Position numbers and translations under genes: made by a program. Under the pieces are notes generated by a model. That model was given only the letters and a program-made list of their open reading frames with translations, made no database searches and was not told the origin of the DNA. A stretch of DNA of 64,000 bases from Streptomyces sp. L-9-10. GTDB taxonomy: Bacteria > Actinomycetota > Actinomycetes > Streptomycetales > Streptomycetaceae. Of the stretch, positions 41,877 to 50,957 are shown piece by piece. How positions within the stretch are numbered: the first letter of the stretch is position 1; each line of letters opens with the position of its first letter. Location of the stretch: positions 201,442 to 265,441 of the forward strand of contig NZ_PHRF01000162.1 of the NCBI RefSeq assembly GCF_004151105.1, read 5' to 3'.

Positions 41877-42544
41877 CCTGGTCGGAGATGCAGCCGCTGC
41901 TGTCCCAGGGGACCATCGACACCCTCTATATGGTGCTGTGGTCCGCGCTCGTCACCCTCGCCGGCGGACTGCCCCTCGGCATCCTGCTGGTCCTCACCGA
42001 CAAGGGCGGACTGCTCCGGAACGCCGCGGTCAACAAGGCCGTCGGAGTGATCGTGAACATCGGCCGCTCGCTGCCGTTCATGATCCTGCTGATCGCGCTG
42101 ATCCCGTTCACCACCCTGATCGTCGGCACCTTCATCGGCCCCACCGCGATGATCGTGCCGCTGGCGATCGGCGCCATCCCGTTCTTCGCGCGGCTCGTCG
42201 AGACGGCGATCCGCGAGGTCGACCACGGACTGGTCGAGGCCGTCCAGGCGATGGGCGGCTCGATCCCCACCATCGTCCGCAAGGTGCTGCTGCCGCAGGC
42301 CCTGCCGTCGCTGGTGTCCGCCGTCACCACCACCGTCATCGTGCTCATCGGCTACTCCGCCATGGCCGGGGCGGTCGGCGGTGAGGGGCTCGGATCCAAG
42401 GCCGTCACCTATGGATTCCAGCGCTTCGAGAACGGCTTCATGATCGCCACGGTCGTCCTCCTGATCGCGATCGTCACCGTGGTCCAGCTGCTCGGGGACG
42501 GCGTCGTACGGCTGCTGGCCCGCCGCGGCCGTACCGCCACCTGA
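41873..42544 (+). CDS. metI: Methionine ABC transporter permease
   Basis: A 223-residue inner-membrane permease with five helices. The ATPase-contacting EAA loop is EAVQAMGGSIPTIVRKVLLP. The N-terminus MTWSEMQPLLSQGTIDTLYM and VNIGRSLPFMILLIALIPFT are typical of MetI. It overlaps metN by ATGA and is followed by metQ 73 bp later. It transports D/L-methionine and possibly other sulfur amino acids. Confidence 0.94.
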   Translation: MTWSEMQPLLSQGTIDTLYMVLWSALVTLAGGLPLGILLVLTDKGGLLRNAAVNKAVGVIVNIGRSLPFMILLIALIPFTTLIVGTFIGPTAMIVPLAIGAIPFFARLVETAIREVDHGLVEAVQAMGGSIPTIVRKVLLPQALPSLVSAVTTTVIVLIGYSAMAGAVGGEGLGSKAVTYGFQRFENGFMIATVVLLIAIVTVVQLLGDGVVRLLARRGRTAT

Positions 42545-42617
42545 CCCGATTCCACCCTCCGGCCCGCACTCCTTGTCCGGGCCACGTCACCCGCATCACC
42601 GGAAAGAGGCACTCTTC

Positions 42618-43472
42618 GTGCGTACCACCATCAAGTTCAGCGCGGCAGCCGCCGCCACCGCCGCTCTCGCCCTCAGCGCCTGCGGCACCTCCTCCGACCC
42701 GGGCGCCTCGTCCGCCGCCGGAGCCTCCGCCGACAGCTCCGAGCCGCTCGTCGTCGCCGCGTCCCCGACGCCGCACGCCGACATCCTGAACTTCGTCAAG
42801 AAGAACCTGGCGGACAAGGAGGGCCTCAAGCTGGAGGTCAAGGAGTTCACGGACTACGTCCTGCCGAACACCGCCACCCAGAGCGGCGAGGTCGACGCCA
42901 ACTTCTTCCAGCACAAGCCCTATCTGGACGACTTCAACAAGAAGAAGGGCACCGACATCGTGCCCGTCGTCAATGTCGAGCTGGAGCCCCTCGGCCTCTA
43001 CTCCAAGAAGGTCAAGGACCTCAAGGAGCTGAAGTCCGGCCAGAGCGTCGCCCTCCCCAACGACACCACCAACGAGGGCCGCGCGCTCAAGCTGCTCGCG
43101 GACAACGGCCTGATCACGCTGAAGGACGGCGCGGGCACCGACGCCAACCTCGCCGACGTCAAGGACGCCAAGGGCCTGAAGTTCAAGGAGCTGGAGGCCG
43201 CCACGCTGCCCCGCGCCCTGAACGATGTCGACGCCGCCGTCATCAACGGCAACTACGCCATCGAGGCCGACCTCAAGCCCGCCGAGGACGCGCTGGCCCT
43301 GGAGAAGCCCGACGGCAACCCGTACGCCAACTTCCTCGCCGTCAAGCGCGGCAACGAGAAGGACCCGCGGGTGGAGAAGCTCGCGAAGCTCCTGAACTCG
43401 CCCGAGGTGAAGAAGTACATCGAGGACACCTACCAGGGCTCGATCGTGCCCGCTTTCGGTGCGGTCAAGTAG
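42618..43472 (+). CDS. metQ: Methionine-binding lipoprotein
   Basis: A 284-residue NLPA-family substrate-binding lipoprotein. The signal peptide ends in the lipobox ALSACG (Cys about residue 21), followed by a Ser/Ala/Gly linker. The domain begins VVAASPTPHADILNFVKK and contains EFTDYVLPNTATQSGEVDAN FFQHKPYL, with the residues that hold the methionine. GTG 42618 has GGAAAGAGG 8 nt upstream. It ends the metNIQ operon before a strong terminator. Confidence 0.94.
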   Translation: MRTTIKFSAAAAATAALALSACGTSSDPGASSAAGASADSSEPLVVAASPTPHADILNFVKKNLADKEGLKLEVKEFTDYVLPNTATQSGEVDANFFQHKPYLDDFNKKKGTDIVPVVNVELEPLGLYSKKVKDLKELKSGQSVALPNDTTNEGRALKLLADNGLITLKDGAGTDANLADVKDAKGLKFKELEAATLPRALNDVDAAVINGNYAIEADLKPAEDALALEKPDGNPYANFLAVKRGNEKDPRVEKLAKLLNSPEVKKYIEDTYQGSIVPAFGAVK

Positions 43473-43500
43473 TCACCGCAGTAACGTTCTTGTCGGCGAG

Positions 43501-43532
43501 AGCCCCGTACACGCCCGTCGTGTACGGGGCTT
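43501..43532 (+). terminator. metNIQ terminator
   Basis: AGCCCCGTACAC pairs perfectly with GTGTACGGGGCT around a 7-nt loop and is followed by T-rich TTCC, 28 bp after the metQ stop. Confidence 0.8.
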
Positions 43533-43619
43533 CCGCATCCGTACGGACCCGGCCATGCGCATCCTCCACCCGATGCTGCATGCTGTGCATTTACGACGGA
43601 CTGAGGCATGGAGCTGTGC

Positions 43620-44258
43620 ATGACTACCACCTTTCCGGACGTTTCCATCAGCACGGAGCGGTTGGTGCTGCGCCCCTTCGAGCCGGCGGACATCCCGGCA
43701 CACATCGAGATGATGAATGACGAGATGGTCACGGCCTGGACCTCCGTCCCCCATCCGTATACGAGAAGAGACGCCGAGAAGTGGATCGGCGGGATCGCCC
43801 CCGCCGAACGCCTGGAAGGGCGCGGGATCGCGTTCGCCGTCACCGAGTTCCTCACCCAGCGGCTCGTCGGCGTCGTACGGCTGCGGAACACCAACTGGCA
43901 CGCACTCGCCACCGAGGCCGCCTATGTGACCGCGCCCTGGGCGCGAGGTGAGGGATACGCCACCGAATCGGTGCTCGCGGTCGCCCAGTGGCTCTTCCGC
44001 GACCAGAAGTTCGAACGCATCGAGGTGCGCACCCCCGCCGGCAACACCGCCTCCCAGCAGGTCGCGCAGAAGATCGGCTGTATCAGCGAGGGCGTCCTGC
44101 GCAACGCCTGGATAGCGCGCACCCAGACCGAGGACGGCGGCTGGACCGACATCCGCACCGACCTGATCGTCTGGAGCCTGCTGCCCGAGGACCTCGAAGG
44201 CGTCGCCGAACAGATGGCGGACGCGACGGGCTACGCGTCCTTCACCGACTGGAACTGA
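43620..44258 (+). CDS. GNAT-family acetyltransferase (RimJ/RimL type)
   Basis: A 212-residue acetyltransferase with ISTERLVLRPFEPADIPAHI at the N-terminus and the acetyl-CoA segment YVTAPWARGEGYATESVLAV, followed by NTASQQVAQKIGCISEGVLR. This pattern is typical of RimJ/RimL-like enzymes acting on protein N-termini or small amines. ATG 43620 is preferred over 43608 because GGAG lies 6 nt before it. It stands alone between metQ and cobL. Confidence 0.85.
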   Translation: MTTTFPDVSISTERLVLRPFEPADIPAHIEMMNDEMVTAWTSVPHPYTRRDAEKWIGGIAPAERLEGRGIAFAVTEFLTQRLVGVVRLRNTNWHALATEAAYVTAPWARGEGYATESVLAVAQWLFRDQKFERIEVRTPAGNTASQQVAQKIGCISEGVLRNAWIARTQTEDGGWTDIRTDLIVWSLLPEDLEGVAEQMADATGYASFTDWN

Positions 44259-44463
44259 CCGCCGCCACCCGCACCGCCCGGCCATCACCCGGCCGCCACC
44301 CGCACCGCCCGGCCGCCTCCCGACCCGGCCAGGTACTCTCACCGTGCGCTCGCGACCGTACGGGCAGTGCTCCGTGCGGCGGCCGCGATCGACGACCACC
44401 GGCAGCGATCTCCCCCTCTGCCCCGCTTCCGCCCGCTTGACGACATTACGGAGACTGACGACG

Positions 44464-45684
44464 ATGGCCGACCGCGTCACGGTGATCGGCTGGGACGGCT
44501 CGCCCCTCACCGCCGCGGCCAAGTCCGCGCTCTCCGCCGCCACTCTGGTGGCCGGAGCCGCCCACCATCTGGCGCTCCCCGAGGTGCCGCAAGGCGCCGA
44601 GCGCATCCGCCTCGGGTCGATAGACCTCGCGGCCCGCAGAATCGCCGGACACCGCGGCAGCGCCGTGGTCCTCGCCGACGGCGACCCCGGCTTCTTCGGA
44701 GTCGTACGCACCCTGCGCGCCCCGGAACACGGCCTGGAGGTCGAAGTCGTCCCCGCGGTCTCCGCCGTGGCCGGCGCCTTCGCGCGGGCCGGGATGGCCT
44801 GGGACGACGCCCAAGTCGTCGTCGCCCAACGCCGTACGCTCCGCCGCGCCGTCAACGTCTGCCGGGCGCACACCAAGGTCGCCGTCCTCACCTCCCCGGG
44901 CGCCGGCCCCGCCGAACTCGCGCTGCTCCTCGACGGGGTCCACCGCACCTTCGTCATCTGCGAGGAGCTCGGCACCGAACGGGAACAGGTCACCGTCCTC
45001 ACCTCCGACAAGGCCGCCGACCACGTCTGGCGCGACCCGAACGTGGTGATCGTCATCGGCGGAGTCGGCACCGCGGTCTCCCCGGGCAGCGGCTGGATCG
45101 CCGGCCGCGACCCCGGATACCCGCCGGCCGCACGCGGCTGGGCGCTGCCCACCGAGGAGTACGGCATCGAGCTGGACGAGGGCGAGTCGACCTGGCTGCG
45201 CGCCGCCCAGCTGGCCAGGCTCGGCGCCCGTACCGGCGATCTCGTCTGGGACATCGGCTGCGGCAGCGGAGCCCTCGCCGCCGAGGCGGCCCGCTTCGGC
45301 GCGGCCGTCATCGCCGTCGACGACGAGCCGGGAGCCTGCGCCAGCACGGCCGCCGCCGCCCGCCGCGCCGGCGTACAGCTCCAGGTCGTCCAGGGACGGG
45401 CGCCGCACGCACTGGAGCGGCTGCCCGAGCCCGATGTCGTACGGATCGGCGGCGGCGGTGTCGATGTGGTCACCGCCTGCGCCGACCGCAGGCCCGAGCG
45501 CATCGTCACCCACGCGGCCACCCGGGACGAGGCCGAGGCGGTCGGAACGGCCTTGGCGGCAGGCGGATATGAGGTGGAGTGCGCACTGCTCCAGTCCGTC
45601 GGCCTCGACACCGGCGACTGGTCCGAGCGCGAGCGCTCCGTCGTCTTCCTCGTCTCCGGCCGGCGTCCGGAAAGCGGCCCCTGA
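44464..45684 (+). CDS. cobL: Precorrin-6Y C5,15-methyltransferase (decarboxylating)
   Basis: A 406-residue fusion enzyme of cobalamin corrin-ring synthesis. The N-terminal half is the CbiE-like tetrapyrrole methylase (VTVIGWDGSPLTAAAKSAL, then VLADGDPGFFGVVRTL). The C-terminal half from about residue 240 is CbiT-like, with the SAM motif GDLVWDIGCGSGALAAEAAR. The ATG follows a GACGACG stretch with a weak ribosome site. A promoter-like TACTCT lies at 44334-44339, giving a roughly 120-nt leader that is too short for a cobalamin riboswitch and shows no B12 box. Confidence 0.92.
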   Translation: MADRVTVIGWDGSPLTAAAKSALSAATLVAGAAHHLALPEVPQGAERIRLGSIDLAARRIAGHRGSAVVLADGDPGFFGVVRTLRAPEHGLEVEVVPAVSAVAGAFARAGMAWDDAQVVVAQRRTLRRAVNVCRAHTKVAVLTSPGAGPAELALLLDGVHRTFVICEELGTEREQVTVLTSDKAADHVWRDPNVVIVIGGVGTAVSPGSGWIAGRDPGYPPAARGWALPTEEYGIELDEGESTWLRAAQLARLGARTGDLVWDIGCGSGALAAEAARFGAAVIAVDDEPGACASTAAAARRAGVQLQVVQGRAPHALERLPEPDVVRIGGGGVDVVTACADRRPERIVTHAATRDEAEAVGTALAAGGYEVECALLQSVGLDTGDWSERERSVVFLVSGRRPESGP

Positions 45685-46028
45685 CCCTGCTTCCGCGCCG
45701 CGCGAGGTAGGCTGGCCGATCGTTGTACAGCAGCCGGGCGTTCGTCACTTCGTTCGTCAATGTCCGGAAAAGGGGCCCGTTTTGAGCCCTGATGTGGTAC
45801 GGCGACAACCGGGGGACGCGCGACGTGGCGCAGTCCACAGCGGGCCGTGGCGGACACCACCGCCAGGGCCCTGAAAGACCGCGGGAGCCCGGACATCAGG
45901 GCCGACGCGGGCTTTCGTGCCGCCCGGCGCCCACGCTCGTTGTGCATGACGGGCGCCGGAAGCGCCGCGGATCGGGCGCCCCGGTGGAAGGGCTGAAGGA
46001 GCAGAACCAATGGGCGAGGGGTACGCAC
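45685..46028 (+). promoter_or_regulatory. Long leader region upstream of the BluB-CobT gene
   Basis: TAGGCT at 45708-45713 is a good -10, which would give a leader of about 310 nt. The frame of cobT is open through most of it, but the composition is shadow-like and family members start at 46029. Several GC-rich dyads (GGCGCC repeats near 45930-45990) could fold. I looked for the cobalamin riboswitch B12 box and did not find it. Confidence 0.4.
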
Positions 46029-49000
46029 ATGACTGACACCGGCCAGGTCCCGGTCGAGGGACTGCCGGAGAACGCAGGCATGGTGGAGCAGCCGGGCATC
46101 CCCGTTCCCGGCGCGTACACCTACCTCGACCCCTCCGCACCCGTCACCGAGGACGAAGACCTCCTCCTCATGCCGAGCGCCCAGGGCGGCTGGAACGACC
46201 CCCAGGTGGTGCCGGGCGAGGTGCCCGTCGCCTATGCCGCGCCCGAGGGGTACGCCACGCCCGACGGGTACGCCGCCGCGCCGGAGAGCTACGCCCCGGC
46301 GGCGCCCGAGGGGTACGCCGTTCCCGAGCAGGCTCTGATCCAGCAGCAGATGCCGCCCATAGAACAGCCGGCGCCGATCCAGGAGCCGGTGGCGCAGGTC
46401 CAGGCCGAGGCGCCGGACGGGTACCAGCCGCAGCAGGAGTTCGCCGCCGAGCCTGCGCAGCCGGAGCAGGCCCTGGCCGCGGAGGCCGAGTTCGCACCGC
46501 CCGCCGCCCCCGTGGAGCCCGTTGCCCCGGTCGTGCCCGAAGAGGCGACGGACCTCGCGCAGCCTGCGCGGACATCGCACCAGCCGGGTGCCCATGAGGC
46601 CGGGGGCCGGGACTCCGGTTCGGTGGATCTCACCGGCGTACGCATGCCACCGCCCGTACCGGCTCCCGCGCCCGCCCCTGCCCAGGCGCCGATGCGCCGC
46701 CCGCTGCACATGGGCCCGCCGGTGCCCGACCCGACGGGCGGCGTGGTGCGTTCGCTCGCCGACCGGGGGCCCGCGGGCTCGCCGACGCAGGCCGTCCGGG
46801 TACGCGCCCAGGCGCAGGGACCTGCCACCACGGGTCCGGAGTATCTGGACGTCCCGCGTGAGGAGTCCGCCCTCCTCGCGGGGCCGCAGCTGAGCGAGAT
46901 CCCGCCGCAGGCCGGGGCCCCGTGGTCGGCCGAGCCGCCGGCCGCCGAGCCCGTGGCGGCGGCGCCGGAGGCGGCAGCAGAAACGGTCGTCCCGGAGCCG
47001 GAGGCCCACGCCGAGCCCGTCGCCGTACCCGTCCCGGTTCCGGCCGAGCCGGAGCCGGAGCCCGAGGCGGAGGCGGCCGTCGAGCCGGAACCGCGACCCG
47101 AGCCGATCGCACCCGAACCGCCCGCCGCGGAGTACCAGCCGGAGCCCGCCCCTGAGCCGGCGCCCGCCCCGGAACCGCAGCCCGAGGCCGTGGCCGTGGC
47201 CGAGGCCGAGCCCGTGGCCGAGGCCCCGGCCGCCGTCGTGGCCGAGCCGGCCGAAGCGCAGGAGGAACCGGCTCCCGCCGCCGAGCAGCCGGCGGAAGAG
47301 CCCGTACCTGTACCGGCCCCGGAACCGGAAGCCGCCGCGCCGGAACCCGAGCCGGTCCAGGAGTCCGCCCCCGAGGCCGAGCCGGAGCCCGCACCCGTCC
47401 AGGAATCCACGCCCGAACCGGCGCCCGAGCCTGCCCCCGAGCCGCAGCCGGAACCCCTCGCGGAGTCCGCCCCGGACCCCGCCCCCGAGTCGGCGCCGGA
47501 GCCCGCCGCCGTACCGGAGCCCGAGCCGCAGGCCGAGGCCGAAGCCGCGCCCGAGCCCGCGCCCGTCGCGCAGGAAGGCACCGCGGCCCCGTCCGGCTAC
47601 GACGACGCCGAACGCGACGCCGTGCTCCGTGTGATGCGCGAGCGCCGGGACATCCGCAACGGCTTCCGCTCCGACCCCATCCCGCACGAGGTCCTGCTGC
47701 GCGTCCTGGAAGCCGCGCACACCGCGCCCAGCGTCGGCCACTCCCAGCCCTGGGACTTCGTCGTCATCCGCTCCGCCGAGACCCGGCGGTCCATGCACGA
47801 GCTGGCGCAGCGTCAGCGTGACGCGTACGCCAAGGCACTGCCCAAGGGCCGGGCCAAGCAGTTCAAGGAACTGAAGATCGAGGCCATCCTCGACACCCCG
47901 GTGAACATCGTCGTCACCGCGGACCCCACGCGCGGCGGCCGGCACACCCTCGGCCGGCACACCCAGCCGCAGATGGCCCCGTACTCCTCGGCGCTCGCCG
48001 TGGAGAACCTGTGGCTCGCCGCCCGCGCCGAGGGCCTCGGCGTCGGCTGGGTCAGCTTCTTCGACGAGAGCGAGATGGTACGCGCGCTGGGGCTGCCGGA
48101 ACATCTCGACGTCGTGGCGTATCTCTGCGTCGGATACGTGGACGAATTCCCCGTCGAGCCCGAGCTGATGCAGGCCGGCTGGTCCAAGCGCCGGCCGCTC
48201 TCCTGGGTCGTCCACGAGGAGACCTACGGCCGTCGCGCCCTGCCGGGCGGGGAGCCGCACGACCTCCTCCAGGAGACCATCGCCGGTATCCGCCCGCTGG
48301 ACGCCAAGGCGCTGGGCGAGGCGTGGGAGCGGCAGAAGCGGATGACCAAGCCCGCCGGCGCGCTCGGCATGCTGGAGATCATCTCCGCCCAGCTCAGCGG
48401 ATTGTCCCGGCTCTGCCCGCCACCCATCCCGGAACCGGCGGCCGTCGCGATCTTCGCCGGCGACCACGGCGTACACGCGCAGGGGGTGACCCCGTGGCCG
48501 CAGGAGGTGACCGGCCAGATGGTCGCCAACTTCCTCGGCGGCGGCGCGGTGTGCAACGCGTTCGCGAACCAGGTGGGCGCGGAGGTCTGCGTCATCGACG
48601 TGGGCGTCGCGGGCGAACTCACGGCGACACCCGGCCTGGTGCCCCGCAAGGTCCGCGCCGGTACGGCCGACTTCACGACGGGCCCCGCGCTGAGCCGCGA
48701 GGAAGTCCTCGCCGCGATCGAGGTCGGCATCGAGACGGCGCGCGATCTGGTGGCCGCGGGCAACAAGGCCCTGCTCACCGGCGAGATGGGCATCGCCAAC
48801 ACGACCGTGTCGGCCGCGCTGATCTGCGTCTACACCGGCCAGGACCCGGCGGAGGTCACCGGCCGGGGGACCGGCATCAACGACGAGATGCACGCCCGCA
48901 AGGTCGACGTCGTCCGCCGGGGTCTCGACCTCCACCAGCCCGACCCGTCCGACCCGGTCGGCGTCCTCGCGGCGATCGGCGGCCTGGAGCACGCGGCGCT

Positions 49001-49313
49001 GGTCGGATTCCTGCTGGGCGGCGCGTCGCTGCGTACGCCGGTCATCCTGGACGGCGTGAGCGCCGGCGCGGCGGCGCTGGTCGCACGGGCGATCGCCCCG
49101 GAGGCGCTGGCGGCCTGCATCGCGGGCCACCGCAGCGCGGAGCCGGGCCATGTCGCGGCCCTCAACAAACTCGGCCTGCGCCCGCTGGTGGACCTGGACC
49201 TCCGCCTGGGCGAGGGCACGGGCGCGCTGCTGGCGCTGCCGGTGGTACAGAGCGCGGCGCGGGCGATGCATGAGGTGGCGACGTTCGACTCGGCGGGCGT
49301 AACGGAGAAGTAG
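46029..49313 (+). CDS. cobT: BluB-like nitroreductase fused to CobT phosphoribosyltransferase
   Basis: A 1094-residue protein in three parts. Residues 1 to about 520 are disordered, rich in Pro, Glu, Ala and Val, with repeats such as PEPEPAPVQESTPEPAPEPA. Residues 523-739 are a BluB-type flavin destructase (YDDAERDAVLRVMRERRDIR, SVGHSQPWDFVVIRS), which makes dimethylbenzimidazole from FMNH2. Residues 743-1094 are CobT (FAGDHGVHAQGVTPWPQEVT, GEMGIANTTVSAALI, LDGVSAGAAALVAR), which makes alpha-ribazole phosphate. One chain thus makes and activates the lower ligand of B12. It lies between cobL and cobA. Confidence 0.9.
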   Translation: MTDTGQVPVEGLPENAGMVEQPGIPVPGAYTYLDPSAPVTEDEDLLLMPSAQGGWNDPQVVPGEVPVAYAAPEGYATPDGYAAAPESYAPAAPEGYAVPEQALIQQQMPPIEQPAPIQEPVAQVQAEAPDGYQPQQEFAAEPAQPEQALAAEAEFAPPAAPVEPVAPVVPEEATDLAQPARTSHQPGAHEAGGRDSGSVDLTGVRMPPPVPAPAPAPAQAPMRRPLHMGPPVPDPTGGVVRSLADRGPAGSPTQAVRVRAQAQGPATTGPEYLDVPREESALLAGPQLSEIPPQAGAPWSAEPPAAEPVAAAPEAAAETVVPEPEAHAEPVAVPVPVPAEPEPEPEAEAAVEPEPRPEPIAPEPPAAEYQPEPAPEPAPAPEPQPEAVAVAEAEPVAEAPAAVVAEPAEAQEEPAPAAEQPAEEPVPVPAPEPEAAAPEPEPVQESAPEAEPEPAPVQESTPEPAPEPAPEPQPEPLAESAPDPAPESAPEPAAVPEPEPQAEAEAAPEPAPVAQEGTAAPSGYDDAERDAVLRVMRERRDIRNGFRSDPIPHEVLLRVLEAAHTAPSVGHSQPWDFVVIRSAETRRSMHELAQRQRDAYAKALPKGRAKQFKELKIEAILDTPVNIVVTADPTRGGRHTLGRHTQPQMAPYSSALAVENLWLAARAEGLGVGWVSFFDESEMVRALGLPEHLDVVAYLCVGYVDEFPVEPELMQAGWSKRRPLSWVVHEETYGRRALPGGEPHDLLQETIAGIRPLDAKALGEAWERQKRMTKPAGALGMLEIISAQLSGLSRLCPPPIPEPAAVAIFAGDHGVHAQGVTPWPQEVTGQMVANFLGGGAVCNAFANQVGAEVCVIDVGVAGELTATPGLVPRKVRAGTADFTTGPALSREEVLAAIEVGIETARDLVAAGNKALLTGEMGIANTTVSAALICVYTGQDPAEVTGRGTGINDEMHARKVDVVRRGLDLHQPDPSDPVGVLAAIGGLEHAALVGFLLGGASLRTPVILDGVSAGAAALVARAIAPEALAACIAGHRSAEPGHVAALNKLGLRPLVDLDLRLGEGTGALLALPVVQSAARAMHEVATFDSAGVTEK
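46700..47580 (+). repeat. Pro-Glu-Ala coding repeat tract inside cobT
   Basis: About 290 codons dominated by GAG/GAA, CCG/CCC and GCC/GCG encode loose PEP(E/A)P repeats. The opposite strand is consequently open for thousands of bases, producing large false reading frames. The tract should be an extended, acidic linker. Confidence 0.7.
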
Positions 49314-49576
49314 CCTCCGGCGGTGCGCCGTCAAGGGTGCGTTTCGGCGGGGGCCGGTGGGTCTGGGGGCGGGTTGTCGCCGGGTGGCGCTCCCGGACAT
49401 GTGCCTCCGGAGGCCCCGGCCCCCGGCACCAGCAGTACGAAACCGCAACCCCGCAACCCGCACCGCACACCGCCCCCGCCGGAGCCGCACCGCCCCGCCG
49501 TAAGCTGGACGCGCCCCACCGCACGGCACCCCACCAGCCACTTCACACCCCGCCCGCCCGAGGAGCCCCCACCCAC

Positions 49577-50860
49577 ATGCCCGAGCACGACGAGCACGCG
49601 CACGACGAGCAGGCGCACGCGCACGAGCACGCGAACCAGCAAGCGCACCCGCATCCCGCCTACCCCGTCGGACTCCGCCTCGCCGGGCGGCGCGTCGTCG
49701 TCGTCGGTGGCGGGCAGGTCGCGCAGCGCCGGCTGCCCGCGCTCATCGCGGCCGGCGCGGACATCGTGCTGGTGTCGCCGTCCGCGAAGCCCTCCGTCGA
49801 GGCCATGGCGGCGGCCGGCGAGATCCGCTGGGAGCGCCGCCGCTACGAAGAGGGCGACCTCGCCGACGCCTGGTACGTCCTCGTCGCGTCCAGCGACGAG
49901 GACGCCAACCGCACCGCGTCCGCCGAGGCCGAGCGCTGCCGCGTCTGGTGCGTACGCAGCGACGACGCGGAGGCCGCCACCGCCTGGACGCCCGCCACCG
50001 GCCGCAGCGAGGGCCTCACCGTCGCCGTGCTCACCGGGCGCGACCCGCGTCGCTCCGCCGCCGTGCGGGACGCCATCGTGGAGGGGCTGCGCGACGGCAC
50101 GCTCGCCGCCCCGCACCGTCGCAGCCGTACCCCCGGCGTCTCCCTCGTCGGCGGTGGTCCCGGCGACCCGGACCTGATCACGGTGCGCGGCCGCAGGCTC
50201 CTCGCCGAGGCGGATGTCGTGATCGCCGACCGTCTCGGCCCGCGCGATCTGCTGGACGAACTGCCGCCGCACGTCGAGGTGATCGACGCGGCGAAGATCC
50301 CGTACGGCCGTGCCATGGCCCAGGAGGCGATCAACGACGCGCTGATCGAGCATGCCAAGGCGGGCAAGGCCGTGGTCCGGCTCAAGGGGGGCGATCCGTT
50401 CGTCTTCGGGCGGGGCATGGAGGAGGCGCACGCGCTGGCCGCGGCCGGTATCCCGTGCACTGTCGTACCGGGTATCTCCAGCTCGATCAGTGTGCCGGGC
50501 GCGGTCGGAATCCCCGTCACACACCGGGGCGTCGCCCATGAGTTCACCGTCGTCAGTGGCCATGTCGCCCCGGACGACGACCGTTCGCTCGTCGACTGGG
50601 CGGCGCTCGCCCGGCTCCGTGGCACCCTCGTCCTGCTGATGGCCGTGGACAAGATCGGCGCGATCGCCCAGGCGCTCGTCGAGCACGGCAGGGCTCCCGG
50701 GACCCCGGTCGCGCTGGTGCAGGAAGGCACCACGGCCGCCCAGCGGAGGGTGGACGCCACGCTCGCGACGGTCGCGGAGGTCGTGCGGACCGAGGAGATC
50801 CGGCCTCCGGCCGTCATCGTCGTCGGCGATGTCGTCGCCCTGGGGGACGGCACCTCGTGA
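49577..50860 (+). CDS. cobA: Bifunctional precorrin-2 dehydrogenase / uroporphyrinogen-III C-methyltransferase
   Basis: A 427-residue CysG-like enzyme. Residues 1-28 form a His-rich tail (HDEHAHDEQAHAHEHANQQA), a possible metal-binding element. Residues 35-180 are the NAD-dependent dehydrogenase/chelatase module (RVVVVGGGQVAQRRLPAL). From about residue 190 comes the SUMT methylase (VSLVGGGPGDPDLITVRG and VVRLKGGDPFVFGRG). It makes precorrin-2 and sirohydrochlorin, the branch point to siroheme and cobalamin. GAGGAG lies about 14 nt before the ATG. It fits the adjacent cobL and cobT. Confidence 0.92.
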   Translation: MPEHDEHAHDEQAHAHEHANQQAHPHPAYPVGLRLAGRRVVVVGGGQVAQRRLPALIAAGADIVLVSPSAKPSVEAMAAAGEIRWERRRYEEGDLADAWYVLVASSDEDANRTASAEAERCRVWCVRSDDAEAATAWTPATGRSEGLTVAVLTGRDPRRSAAVRDAIVEGLRDGTLAAPHRRSRTPGVSLVGGGPGDPDLITVRGRRLLAEADVVIADRLGPRDLLDELPPHVEVIDAAKIPYGRAMAQEAINDALIEHAKAGKAVVRLKGGDPFVFGRGMEEAHALAAAGIPCTVVPGISSSISVPGAVGIPVTHRGVAHEFTVVSGHVAPDDDRSLVDWAALARLRGTLVLLMAVDKIGAIAQALVEHGRAPGTPVALVQEGTTAAQRRVDATLATVAEVVRTEEIRPPAVIVVGDVVALGDGTS

Positions 50861-50957
50861 TCCCGTCGGCCGGGCCCCGGTCGAGTCGTGGAGGGACCGG
50901 CACGGAGTGACGCGATCCGCCGTGTCACACGTGCTGTGCGATCAAAGCGGGGACGGG

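Noticed and set aside
44259..46028. Cobalamin riboswitch upstream of cobL or cobT
   Set aside because: No B12-box consensus or matching long-range stems were seen; the cobL leader is also too short.
43473..49541. A 2022-codon open frame on the minus strand opposite metQ end, cobL and cobT
   Set aside because: It is a shadow of high-GC coding sequence, extended by the Pro/Glu/Ala tract of cobT. Its translation is Arg/Gly/Leu-rich without any domain, while the plus strand encodes well-conserved enzymes.
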